Source: Mycobacterium sp.
GTDB lineage: Bacteria; Actinomycetota; Actinomycetes; Mycobacteriales; Mycobacteriaceae
NCBI GenBank assembly: GCA_016197405.1
Contig: JACPVR010000007.1
Coordinates: 248,001 to 312,000, forward strand
DNA length: 64,000 nucleotides
Direction of reading: 5' to 3'
A model generated the notes under the pieces. The model was given only the letters and a program-made list of their open reading frames with translations. It did no database searches and was not told the DNA's origin. This document shows positions 24,848 to 33,358 of this stretch, piece by piece. Numbering within the stretch: the first letter of the stretch is position 1; each line of letters begins with the position of its first letter. The position numbers were made by a program, and so were the translations under genes.

Positions 24848-25690
24848 TCAGACGCGGGATTTCTCGACCAGTGGCGGGCGGCCATTGATGTCGGCACGGG
24901 CACCTTCTCGCGCAGTGGGCAAAAAGCGGCTAATGCCGTAGACGACGAAGGCGCACATCCCGATTGTGAGAACTGTTGCGGTCCAGATGATTGCCGAGGA
25001 GGCCAGCCCGTGGTCGAGATGCATCGCGATGATCAGCGGAAAACCTAGTCCGAAATTCGCGCCGAAGAACGTCATCGGGAACACGATGAACAGGCTCAGC
25101 AGTCCCCACCAGTTCACCGTCTTTCGCCAGATCAGAACCGCCACAACCGTGAACAAGATGACCTGGGTGCCCTCGAGAACACCGATCACGAACGGGTAGT
25201 TCCAAATCCGCAGTACGAACGGACCGTAATAGGTGTACACATTGTTGCCGGTGCCGATCACCTCGAACACACACGATGCCAGGATCTCCGCGCCCCAGAT
25301 CGCGAACAGGCCGCGGCGTCCCAATCGGCCCTCGTAGATGATCCGGCCCGCGTACAGGCAGGCCGTGGCGTACAAGATCATGTAGCCGCTGTGCGTCCAG
25401 ATGGGCTGGACCACATCGAAAGCCGAGAAATGCATGTATCCGGCGCCGGGCTGTCCGCCGTGGGCGTCGTAGAACCAGAGGTCGAATGCAACGTCGTAAA
25501 GCGGTTCGGCGTAGGCGGCCACTCCGGCGGCCAGCACCGCGATCAGGTAGAAGGGCGTGCGTTGTTTGACGCCCATGCGGACGGCGAATACCAGCATGAT
25601 CGCGACGATCAGCCAGCTTGCCCACGTGAAGATGCTCTGCCAGAGCAGGTCGAGATCGTGCAGCTTCACGTCGATGGGAGTGCGTCCCAC
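24848..25690 (-). CDS. Polytopic membrane protein, possibly AveC-like
   Basis: A 280-residue protein with about seven hydrophobic helices, starting with TWASWLIVAIMLVFAVRMG and ending with a polar tail rich in Arg. Polar, aromatic-rich loops between helices include EPLYDVAFDLWFYD and NNVYTYYGPFVLRIW. These loops and the helix count recall the AveC family, whose founder controls spiroketal formation in avermectin biosynthesis and which has many mycobacterial relatives of unknown role. That assignment is from memory and tentative. It is the first gene of the two-gene operon read from copy B, so a membrane-embedded enzyme or carrier acting on the hydrophobic substrate is plausible. Confidence 0.6.
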   Translation of the reverse strand: MGRTPIDVKLHDLDLLWQSIFTWASWLIVAIMLVFAVRMGVKQRTPFYLIAVLAAGVAAYAEPLYDVAFDLWFYDAHGGQPGAGYMHFSAFDVVQPIWTHSGYMILYATACLYAGRIIYEGRLGRRGLFAIWGAEILASCVFEVIGTGNNVYTYYGPFVLRIWNYPFVIGVLEGTQVILFTVVAVLIWRKTVNWWGLLSLFIVFPMTFFGANFGLGFPLIIAMHLDHGLASSAIIWTATVLTIGMCAFVVYGISRFLPTAREGARADINGRPPLVEKSRV

Positions 25691-25748
25691 GGTGCCTCCT
25701 CTAGCTGTGTAGCCCTGCGACTTGTCGTCTATTGCACGCTACGGAGCG

Positions 25749-25803
25749 TGCGGCGCAGGGCACATCGCTATTCGGGAGTAGACCGATGCGCCGTTGGGGG
25801 GAG
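25749..25803 (-). promoter_or_regulatory. Shared promoter element, copy B (membrane protein/LLM operon)
   Basis: Read toward the membrane protein gene this is CTCCCCCC, 17 bases, CTCCCG, then GATGTGCCCTGCGCC. On the plus strand the core is CGGGAG (25773-25778), 17 bases, GGGGGGAG (25796-25803), identical in layout to copy A. CTCCCG lies 83-88 bases before the gene start. Confidence 0.6.
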
Positions 25804-25822
25804 ACCCACGATGGCGCGGGCA

Positions 25823-26419
25823 CTAGGCGGCAATGCCGAGGATGGCGCGCGCCGCTTCGGTGAGCAGGAGGCGGAGTCGGTCCTCGGTCAATCCGGTGTT
25901 GTGGAAAAGCGGTGACTGGATGGCGCCGATCGCGGCGTGCACGACGGTGCGGGCCTCCGCGTCGGTCAGATCCACGCGTTGCTCGTTGAGCAGGTGCACC
26001 CACTCCTCGAGATAGAGCCGTTGCTTGCGGCGGAGGCGCCGTCGGTCCTCTTCTGGGAGGTTGTTGATCTCGCCGTAGTAGACCCGGGCCAGCTCGCGGT
26101 CGCCGACGACGAATTCGACCTGGCCCGCGATCAGCCGGTCGAGGGCCACGACGAGGTCGTCGGTGGAGTCGAGGATACGTTGTTCGTCGCGCAACAACTC
26201 GTCGATGACCCGGTCGAACAGTGCTACCAGGACGGCTGATTTGCTGTGGAAATGGCGGTAGATCCCGGATCCGGTGATGCCGGCCGCAGCGCCGATTTCG
26301 GCTATCGATACTGCATGAAAGCCTTTGCGAGCCACCAGATCTGCGGCCGCAGCGAGGATTCGCCCTTTACGTGCGGGGTCGCGGACCCGTCCCTGCCCCT
26401 TAACAGCGGGTGTCGGCAC
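25823..26419 (-). CDS. TetR/AcrR family transcriptional regulator
   Basis: A 198-residue TetR protein. The HTH spans about residues 15-60 with AAAGITGSGIYRHFHSKSAVL, followed by an acidic and Arg-rich effector domain containing GEINNLPEEDRRRLRRKQR. The start is a GTG. It is divergent from the yrbE-mce operon with 285 bases between, the usual position for a local mce repressor; mycobacterial mce operons are commonly controlled by such adjacent repressors. It does not look like KstR2. It may act on the mce promoter together with whatever binds the shared element there (inference). Confidence 0.85.
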   Translation of the reverse strand: MPTPAVKGQGRVRDPARKGRILAAAADLVARKGFHAVSIAEIGAAAGITGSGIYRHFHSKSAVLVALFDRVIDELLRDEQRILDSTDDLVVALDRLIAGQVEFVVGDRELARVYYGEINNLPEEDRRRLRRKQRLYLEEWVHLLNEQRVDLTDAEARTVVHAAIGAIQSPLFHNTGLTEDRLRLLLTEAARAILGIAA

Positions 26420-26557
26420 GGGATCGTTTCACCTCCAAGTGAAGCACGTTCCGCATTATGCCCCATCTGAACTGGGAAATCGGTACTCGCATCGTGAATC
26501 GAGATTCTGTGATGGCGGAAACAGCGCCAGCACCTCTTTGCCAGACACCGCGCGGGG

Positions 26558-26615
26558 CAACCCCAAAGGGGGAGTGATATCCCTCCCGATGGAGCTGTCG
26601 GGTGTCCTGCGCCCT
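26558..26615 (+). promoter_or_regulatory. Shared promoter element, copy C (mce operon)
   Basis: CAACCCCA is followed by 17 bases and CTCCCGATGGAGCTGT at 26583-26598, then GGGTGTCCTGCGCC. Thus it has the same C-tract/CTCCCG architecture, within one base of the 17-base spacing of copies A, B and D, and the GGAG and TGT blocks of copy E. It also contains CCCCAAAGGGG. It lies about 120 bases before yrbEA and is the weakest copy in the C-tract. Confidence 0.5.
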
Positions 26616-26704
26616 CGATAAAGTTCGGCAATGCTCTCGGCCAAAGGTGACCTGAAGCACACGGATACGTGTGATGTAGGGCCGGTATCGGCGGCGGGAC
26701 AGAG

Positions 26705-27481
26705 ATGGCGGTGACTGCGCGCGCGCTGGCGACCAAGCCGCTCGGTGCGCTCGGCGGCTTTTTCGCCATGGCGATCGACACTGTGGCGACTATGTTCCGG
26801 CCGCCATTCGCGTGGCGGGAGTACGTCCTTCAGAGCTGGTTCGTCGCCAGGGTGTCGGTATTGCCCGCGCTCATGCTCACGCTCCCTTATTCGGTGCTGC
26901 TGGTGTTCACCTTCAACATCCTGCTCACTGAATTCGGTGCTGCCGACTTCGCCGGTACCGGCGCTGCCATCGGCACCGTCAACCAGATCGGACCGATCGT
27001 CACGGTGCTGGTCGTGTCAGGAGCCGGTGCGACGGCCATGTGTGCCGACCTCGGGGCGCGCACCATCCGCGAAGAGCTCGACGCCATGAAAGTGATGGGC
27101 ATCAATCCCATCCAGGCACTGGTCGTCCCACGCGTCCTCGCCGCCACGACCGTGGCGCTGGCACTGTCGGCCTCCGTGATCATCGCCGGGCTCGCCGGTG
27201 CATTCTTCTTCTGCGTTTTCATCCAACATGTATCCGCAGGCGCGTTCATCGCCGGGATGACCCTGCTGACCGGCGCCGCCGATGTTTTCGTGGCGCTGAC
27301 CAAAGCCGCCTTATTCGGGCTGGCCGCCGGCCTGATCGCCTGTTACAAGGGGATCTCGGTAGGCGGCGGACCCGCCGGAGTCGGCAACGCCGTCAACGAA
27401 ACTGTTGTGTTCACCTTCATGGTTCTGTTCGCCATCAACGTCATCGTCACCGCCGTCGGCATCCAGTTCACGGTGCAGTGA
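26705..27481 (+). CDS. yrbEA: YrbE/MlaE-type permease subunit A of an Mce transporter
   Basis: A 258-residue membrane permease of the MlaE/YrbE family. It has five or six hydrophobic helices and the conserved cytoplasmic signature REELDAMKVMGINPIQALVVPR at about residues 118-139 (Glu-Glu-x-Asp-Ala), which contacts the MceG ATPase in this transporter class. The C-terminal CYKGISVGGGPAGVGNAV is also characteristic. It forms the inner-membrane channel of a lipid importer with the next gene. It opens the eight-gene mce operon; its stop lies one base before the start of yrbEB. Confidence 0.95.
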   Translation: MAVTARALATKPLGALGGFFAMAIDTVATMFRPPFAWREYVLQSWFVARVSVLPALMLTLPYSVLLVFTFNILLTEFGAADFAGTGAAIGTVNQIGPIVTVLVVSGAGATAMCADLGARTIREELDAMKVMGINPIQALVVPRVLAATTVALALSASVIIAGLAGAFFFCVFIQHVSAGAFIAGMTLLTGAADVFVALTKAALFGLAAGLIACYKGISVGGGPAGVGNAVNETVVFTFMVLFAINVIVTAVGIQFTVQ

Positions 27482-27482
27482 C

Positions 27483-28346
27483 ATGACCGTCGTCGCATCT
27501 GCGATCCCCAGCCGGCCCCACGACCGGCTGCACCGGGCATGGGCCTCGATCGCCACCGCGTGGAACGAGCTCGGCGACCAGACACGCTTCTACGCCACCA
27601 CGCTGGGTGCCATCCCCGACGCGGTCCGGCATTATCCCGGCGAGGTGCTGCGGTTGATCGCCCAAATGGGCTTGGGCACCGGCGCATTGGCTGTCATCGG
27701 TGGCACTGTCGCCATAGTCGGGTTTCTCACCATCACGACCGGCGCCCTAGTGGCGGTGCAGGGCTACAACCAATTCGCCTCCGTCGGCGTCGAAGCCCTC
27801 ACCGGCTTCGCATCGGCGTTCTTCAACGTGCGCCTGATCGTGCCCGGCACCACCGCCGTGGCACTGTCGGCCACCATCGGTGCCGGCGCCACCGCCCAAC
27901 TGGGCGCCATGCGGATCAACGAAGAGATCGACGCGCTGGAAGTCATCGGCATCCGCAGCGTCACCTATCTGGCCGCCACCCGCGTCCTGTCCGGCGTCAT
28001 CGTCGTCATCCCGCTGTACTGCATCGCCGTGATGATGGCGTTCCTCGCCGCCCGCACCGGAACCACCGTGATATACGGACAGGGCTCCGGGGTCTACGAC
28101 CACTACTTCAACACCTTCCTCAACCCTACCGACATGGTGTGGTCCTTCCTCCAGTCGGTCGCCATCACCGTCGTCGTCATGCTCGTGCACACCTACTACG
28201 GGTTTACCGCCCGCGGCGGCCCGGCCGGCGTGGGCGAAGCCGTGGGCCGCGCCGTGCGCACCTCTATGGTGGTCGCCGCGGTCGAGATCGTGATGATCTC
28301 CCTGGCGATCTACGGCCAGTCCGGCAACTTCAACCTGGCCGGTTAG
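27483..28346 (+). CDS. yrbEB: YrbE/MlaE-type permease subunit B of an Mce transporter
   Basis: A 287-residue permease paralogue with the matching signature INEEIDALEVIGIRS and C-terminal YYGFTARGGPAGVGEAVG. The frame extends further upstream, but the ATG at 27483 immediately follows the yrbEA stop and fits the YrbEB family start. Together the two YrbE proteins make the membrane permease for lipids delivered by the six Mce proteins. Five bases separate its stop from the mceA start. Confidence 0.95.
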   Translation: MTVVASAIPSRPHDRLHRAWASIATAWNELGDQTRFYATTLGAIPDAVRHYPGEVLRLIAQMGLGTGALAVIGGTVAIVGFLTITTGALVAVQGYNQFASVGVEALTGFASAFFNVRLIVPGTTAVALSATIGAGATAQLGAMRINEEIDALEVIGIRSVTYLAATRVLSGVIVVIPLYCIAVMMAFLAARTGTTVIYGQGSGVYDHYFNTFLNPTDMVWSFLQSVAITVVVMLVHTYYGFTARGGPAGVGEAVGRAVRTSMVVAAVEIVMISLAIYGQSGNFNLAG

Positions 28347-28351
28347 CGCTG

Positions 28352-29725
28352 ATGAACCGCAGACACGGCGAACACCGCCTCCACAGCGCCTGGTGGGCAA
28401 TGATCCTCGTCTCGGTGCTCGCCCTGTTCGTCACCGCCACCGCAATGGCCTTCACCGGGACCTTGCGCTCGTACATTCCGGTCACCCTCACCGCCGACCG
28501 CGCCGGCCTGGTCATGGAGAACGGCGCCCGAGTCAAGATGCTCGGCGTCCAGGTCGGCCGGGTTGGCGGTATCGACAGCGGCCCGGGCCCGGTGCGCCTC
28601 AAACTCGAAATCAGCCCCGACCAGATCCCATACATCCCGGCCAACGTGGAGGCTCAGATCTCGGTCACCACCGCTTTCGGATCCAAATTCGTCGACCTGA
28701 TTCCACCGGAAAAGCCCAGTGCTGCAAGACTGTCCGCTGGTGCGGTGCTCATCTCCCAGAACGTCAGCACCGAGGTCAACACTGTCTTTCAGAACGTCGT
28801 CGACCTACTGAAGATGGTCGACCCCGCCAAACTCAACGCGGTCCTGTCCGCCGTCGCCGATGCCGTCCGCGGGCAAGGCCCCCGCATGGGTGAAGCCACC
28901 ACCAGCCTCAACGACGTACTGACCGCGCTGAACGCCCGTAGCGACACCTTCCGTGCCGATTGGGTGTCCTTCAAGAACTTCACGGAGACCTACGCGGCTG
29001 CCGCGGACAACATCCTCGCGATACTCGACGCGGCCAGCACCACGAGCACGACCCTCGCCGGACACTCCACAGAGCTGGACAGCCTGCTGCTCAACACGAT
29101 CGGCTTCGCCGATTCGGGTGCGCATCTTCTGACAGAGAGCAAGGACAACTTCGTCGCCGCTGTCAACACGCTGGCACCTACCACCGGACTCGTGCACAAA
29201 TACAGTCCCGAGTACACCTGCATGCTCGAGGGCGCGACCTGGTTCCTCAGGAACGGCGGCTATGACGTCTGGGGCGGCGCCAACGGCAAGTCCATCCAGC
29301 TCGACATCGCACTGCTCGGCGGCAACGACCCATACCAGTACCCCGACAACCTGCCCATCATCGCCGCCAAGGGCGGACCGGGCGGACAACCGGGCTGCGG
29401 ATCGCTGCCGGATGCCACCAAGAACTTCCCGGTGCGACAACTGGTCACCAACACCGGCTGGGGGACAGGCCTGGACATCCGGCCCAACCCGGGTATCGGG
29501 CAGCCCTGCTGGGTCGATTTCTTCCCCGTCACCCGCGCGGTCCCCGACCAACCCAGCATCCGTCAATGCCTGCCCGGCCCGGCTCCTGGACCTACTCCGC
29601 CGCCGGGCGGCGCGCCTTACGGCGCATCCATGTACGGCCCCGGCGGCGTGCCGCTGTGGCCTGGTGTGCCACCCGCTGACCCTCCGCCGCCTGACCCGGG
29701 ACCACAAGGAGCGCCTACCCCATGA
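28352..29725 (+). CDS. mceA: Mce family protein MceA
   Basis: A 457-residue protein with an N-terminal membrane anchor (WAMILVSVLALFVTATAMAF), the MCE/MlaD domain from about residue 40 (PVTLTADRAGLVMENGARVKMLGVQVGRV), then the long helical region that builds the needle-like shaft, and a Pro/Gly-rich C-terminal tail. The Cys pair around PEYTCMLEGATWF is typical of the MceA C-terminal domain. It is one of six chains of the periplasm-spanning lipid tunnel. The open frame continues upstream but overlaps yrbEB, so the ATG at 28352 is chosen. Length is close to other MceA proteins. Confidence 0.93.
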   Translation: MNRRHGEHRLHSAWWAMILVSVLALFVTATAMAFTGTLRSYIPVTLTADRAGLVMENGARVKMLGVQVGRVGGIDSGPGPVRLKLEISPDQIPYIPANVEAQISVTTAFGSKFVDLIPPEKPSAARLSAGAVLISQNVSTEVNTVFQNVVDLLKMVDPAKLNAVLSAVADAVRGQGPRMGEATTSLNDVLTALNARSDTFRADWVSFKNFTETYAAAADNILAILDAASTTSTTLAGHSTELDSLLLNTIGFADSGAHLLTESKDNFVAAVNTLAPTTGLVHKYSPEYTCMLEGATWFLRNGGYDVWGGANGKSIQLDIALLGGNDPYQYPDNLPIIAAKGGPGGQPGCGSLPDATKNFPVRQLVTNTGWGTGLDIRPNPGIGQPCWVDFFPVTRAVPDQPSIRQCLPGPAPGPTPPPGGAPYGASMYGPGGVPLWPGVPPADPPPPDPGPQGAPTP

Positions 29726-30750
29726 GAGGCAACTTCCGAGCCGCCGCCTGGCGACTGGCCGCCTTCCTGGTCGTCTGTGCTGTCGGGACCTTTGTCCTGC
29801 TGGCCGTTTTCGCGCAGTTTCGGTTCGGCGCCGGCAAGACCTACCAGGCTGTCTTCAGCAACGTCTCCGGCCTCAAGGACGGCGATATGGTTCGTGTCGC
29901 CGGCGTCGAAGTCGGCAAGGTTCAGACCATCAACGTCAACGCCGATGCCACTGTCACCGTCGGATTCAGCACCGACGACACCGTAGTCCTCACCGACGGC
30001 ACACGCGCCGCCATCCGCTACGACAACCTCTTCGGCGGCCGCTATGTGGCGCTCGAAGAAGGCGCCGGCAGCACCCACCCCCTTGCAGACGGCGGTGCCA
30101 TTCCTTTGACACTTACCCAACCGGCCCTTGACCTCGACACGCTCATCGGCGGCTTCAGGCCGTTGTTCCGCGCACTAAGCCCAGATCAGGTCAACGAACT
30201 CAGTGGCCAACTCGTGCAGGCGCTTCAGGGGCAAGGACCTACCATCGGGTCGTTCCTCGACCAGGCCGCCAGTGTCACCAACAGTCTGGCCGACCGAGAC
30301 GAACTCATCGGCGAGGTCATCGACAACCTCAACGTGATGCTCGGTTCGATCGGCAACCAGAGCGACCGATTCGACGCCGCGGTGGGGTCACTGTCCGAAC
30401 TGGTACACGGATTGGCGCAGCGGCGAACCGACATCTCCGCTGCTGTCGCCCACACCAACGCCGCCGCCGGATCATTGGCCGACCTGCTCGCAGCGACCCG
30501 CCCCCCGATCCAGAAGGTGGTGCACGAGACAGACCGTGCCGCGGCCATCGCCGTCGCCGACCACGAATACCTCGACAACTTGTTGAACACCCTGCCAGAC
30601 CGCTACCAAACCCTTGGCAGACAAGGCATGTACGGCGACTTCTTCAGCTTCTACCTCTGCGAGATCGTCCTCAAACTCAACGGCAAAGGCGGCCAACCTG
30701 TGTACGTCAAGATCGCCGGCCAGGACACCGGACGGTGCACACCGCGATGA
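29722..30750 (+). CDS. mceB: Mce family protein MceB
   Basis: A 342-residue Mce protein with an N-terminal anchor (LAAFLVVCAVGTFVLLAVFA), the MCE domain (YQAVFSNVSGLKDGDMVRVAGVEVGKV) and a helical region, ending with FFSFYLCEIVLKLNG, a usual MceB terminus. Its start overlaps the mceA stop (ATGA) and its stop overlaps mceC, so translation is coupled. It belongs to the hetero-hexameric lipid conduit. Size is the same as typical MceB proteins of about 340-350 residues. Confidence 0.93.
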   Translation: MRGNFRAAAWRLAAFLVVCAVGTFVLLAVFAQFRFGAGKTYQAVFSNVSGLKDGDMVRVAGVEVGKVQTINVNADATVTVGFSTDDTVVLTDGTRAAIRYDNLFGGRYVALEEGAGSTHPLADGGAIPLTLTQPALDLDTLIGGFRPLFRALSPDQVNELSGQLVQALQGQGPTIGSFLDQAASVTNSLADRDELIGEVIDNLNVMLGSIGNQSDRFDAAVGSLSELVHGLAQRRTDISAAVAHTNAAAGSLADLLAATRPPIQKVVHETDRAAAIAVADHEYLDNLLNTLPDRYQTLGRQGMYGDFFSFYLCEIVLKLNGKGGQPVYVKIAGQDTGRCTPR

Positions 30751-32051
30751 GAGCACTCACCGAACGCAACCCCGTCATCATCGGCGCCATCGGCGTCACG
30801 ATCGTCGCCGTGATCGTCACCGCCGCACTGCAATACCAGCACCTTCCCTTCCTTGATCACGGCACCGAACATTCCGGCTACTTCGCCGACGCCGGAGGCC
30901 TTTTCACCGGCGCCGGCGTCGAAGTCTCCGGCTATCCCGTTGGCAAGGTCACCGATATCAGACTCGACGGACCTCAGGTGCTCGTTACGTTCACCATCGC
31001 CAACAACATCCACCTCGGCGAGCGTACCGAGGCCGCAATACGGACCAAGAGCCTGCTGGGCACCAAGGTCCTCAACGTCACACCCGCCGGGAGCGGCACG
31101 CTGTCCGGTCCGATCCCACTGGTACGCACCACATCTCCTTACCAGCTACCCGACGCCCTCGGCGACCTGGCCAACACCGTCAGCGGCCTGAACACCGACC
31201 AACTGGCCGACTCGCTTTCGACACTGTCGCAGACCTTCGCCGACACCCCGCCCCACCTCAAGACCGCGGTCGAAGGTGTCGCACGGTTCGCCCAGACCAT
31301 CAACGATCACGATGCCCAGATGCGCTCCCTGCTGGCCAACGCCGCGAAAGTCACTGCTGTGCTGGCCAAACGCAGCGACGACGTCGTACGCCTGGTCAAC
31401 GACACCAACGCCCTGCTGGCCGAGCTGCATACCCAAAGCAACGCCCTCGACCAGATCTGGTCGAACATCACCGCGGTGGCCCGGCAGCTCAAGGGGTTCA
31501 TCGCCGAAAACCGCACCCAACTCAAACCCGCCCTCGACAAGCTCAACGGCGTGCTGACCATTGTCGACAACCGCAAGGACCGTCTCCAGAAGGCAGTCAA
31601 ACTGCTCAATTCCTACGCGATGTCGCTCGGTGAGTCCGTATCCTCGGGGCCGTTCTTCAAGGCCTACGTCGCCAACTTGCTGCCCGGGCAGTTCGTACAG
31701 CCGTTCATCGACGCCGCGTTCTCCGACCTTGGTCTGGATCCTAATGTGCTTGCACCCAACCAACTCTCGGATCCCCAGATAGGCCAGCCTGCGACCCCGC
31801 CGCTGCCGATGCCGTACCCGCGCACCGGTCAGGGCGGACCGCCGGCCACCAACCTTCCCGACGCCATCACCGGCCACCCCGGAGACGCCCGCTATCCGTA
31901 TCGCGAGCCACTTCCCGCACCGGCGCCGGGCGGTCCACCGCCGGGTCCACCGGCCGTTTCGCCCCCGGACATCGACTCCACGCCGCAACCCACGCCCACA
32001 CCGCTGCTTGAGCCCGCGCCCAACGAAGTACCGGCGGGGAGCCAGCCATGA
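30747..32051 (+). CDS. mceC: Mce family protein MceC
   Basis: A 434-residue Mce protein. The N-terminal anchor (VIIGAIGVTIVAVIVTAAL) precedes the MCE domain (GYFADAGGLFTGAGVEVSGYPVGKV). A long helical region follows, and the C-terminal 90 residues are a Pro-rich tail containing PAPAPGGPPPGPPAVSPP. The ATG at 30747 overlaps the mceB stop; an in-frame ATG four codons earlier is less likely. It is a component of the lipid tunnel, coupled at both ends to its neighbours. Confidence 0.92.
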   Translation: MRALTERNPVIIGAIGVTIVAVIVTAALQYQHLPFLDHGTEHSGYFADAGGLFTGAGVEVSGYPVGKVTDIRLDGPQVLVTFTIANNIHLGERTEAAIRTKSLLGTKVLNVTPAGSGTLSGPIPLVRTTSPYQLPDALGDLANTVSGLNTDQLADSLSTLSQTFADTPPHLKTAVEGVARFAQTINDHDAQMRSLLANAAKVTAVLAKRSDDVVRLVNDTNALLAELHTQSNALDQIWSNITAVARQLKGFIAENRTQLKPALDKLNGVLTIVDNRKDRLQKAVKLLNSYAMSLGESVSSGPFFKAYVANLLPGQFVQPFIDAAFSDLGLDPNVLAPNQLSDPQIGQPATPPLPMPYPRTGQGGPPATNLPDAITGHPGDARYPYREPLPAPAPGGPPPGPPAVSPPDIDSTPQPTPTPLLEPAPNEVPAGSQP

Positions 32052-33358
32052 ACCGTTTGCGCAAGAGTCGGTCCCTGCTCGCGTTAATCCTCGCCCTCGT
32101 CCTCGTAGGCGGATCGTTGGTCGCTGTCCGCGGTGACCGTCTCGCTCAGAACACCTTGACCGCATACTTCGAGAACAGCAACGGACTCTTCCCCGGCGAC
32201 GATGTTCGCGTTCTTGGTGTACCGGTCGGCAAGGTCAGCCACATCGAGCCGCAACCCGACCGGGCCAAGGTCACCTTCACCGTCGACCGAGCGGTGCGCA
32301 TCCCCGCTGATGCCAGAGCGGCAATCCTCTCGCCACAACTCGTAACCGGCCGTGCCATCCAACTGACACCGGTCTACACCGGCGGACCGGTTATGCCCGA
32401 CGGGGCTGTTATCCCGCAGGAACGCACCGTGGTCCCCGTCGAATGGGACGACTTCCGCAACCAACTCCAACGGCTCACCGAACTGCTGAAACCGACCGAA
32501 TCCGGAGGGGTGAGCACGTTGGGCGCGTTCGTCAACACCGCGGCGGACAATCTGCGGGGACAAGGGGGCGCCATCCGCGACACCGTTGTCAAACTTTCCC
32601 AGACGTTGTCGACCCTAGGCGACCACAGCGACGACATCTTTGCCACCTTCACCAACCTGTCCACGGTCGTCACGGCACTACACGACAGCGCCGGCGCGCT
32701 CGAACAGCTCAACGGAAACCTCGCCTCCGTCAGTGCACTGCTCGGCGACAACCCCGACAAGGTGGGGGCTGCCGCCGCCGAACTCAACGATGTCGTCAAC
32801 GACGTGCAGAGCTTTGCCGCGGAAAACCGCGACACCGTTGGCATGACCTCCGACAAACTCACATCGATTTCGAACACCCTCGTCGGCAGCCTCGACGACA
32901 TCAAACAGACGCTGCACATCGCCCCGACCACCCTGGTCAACTTCGACAACATCTACGAAGCGTCCAATGGCGCGCTGACCGGTGCGCTGGCTGTCAACAA
33001 CTTCGCCAACCCAGTCGGATTCCTTTGCGGCGCAATACAGGCTGCGTCTCGTCTGAGCGCTGAGCAATCCTCTAAACTGTGCGTGCAATACCTGGCGCCT
33101 ATCGTCAAGAACCGGCAGTACAACTTTCCGCCGCTGGGCTTCAACCTGATTAACGGCGCCCAAGCCCGGCCCAACGAGATCACCTACAGCGAGCCGTGGC
33201 TGCGACCCGATTACGTGCCGCCGGCAACAACCGCAGCACCTGCGTCCGACCCGTTACCCGCCGAGGCGCCGGCGGCCACTGCACCGCCGGTCGTCACCTC
33301 CACCGATCCCTCAACGGGTTTGACCGGAATAATGCTGCCGCAGGGGGGTGGATCGTGA
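32048..33358 (+). CDS. mceD: Mce family protein MceD
   Basis: A 436-residue Mce protein with an N-terminal anchor (SLLALILALVLVGGSLVAV), the MCE domain (YFENSNGLFPGDDVRVLGVPVGKVS), a helical shaft and a Pro/Ala-rich C-terminal tail that ends in MLPQGGGS. The start overlaps mceC by four bases, and the stop overlaps the GTG of mceE. The short tail makes it smaller than Mce1D but similar to MceD of other operons. It is part of the same lipid-transport complex. Confidence 0.92.
   Translation: MNRLRKSRSLLALILALVLVGGSLVAVRGDRLAQNTLTAYFENSNGLFPGDDVRVLGVPVGKVSHIEPQPDRAKVTFTVDRAVRIPADARAAILSPQLVTGRAIQLTPVYTGGPVMPDGAVIPQERTVVPVEWDDFRNQLQRLTELLKPTESGGVSTLGAFVNTAADNLRGQGGAIRDTVVKLSQTLSTLGDHSDDIFATFTNLSTVVTALHDSAGALEQLNGNLASVSALLGDNPDKVGAAAAELNDVVNDVQSFAAENRDTVGMTSDKLTSISNTLVGSLDDIKQTLHIAPTTLVNFDNIYEASNGALTGALAVNNFANPVGFLCGAIQAASRLSAEQSSKLCVQYLAPIVKNRQYNFPPLGFNLINGAQARPNEITYSEPWLRPDYVPPATTAAPASDPLPAEAPAATAPPVVTSTDPSTGLTGIMLPQGGGS

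Noticed and set aside
27539..28351. Possible long N-terminal extension of MceA
   Set aside because: The extension overlaps yrbEB in another frame and has the Arg/His-rich composition of a shadow frame; the true MceA anchor begins at 28352.
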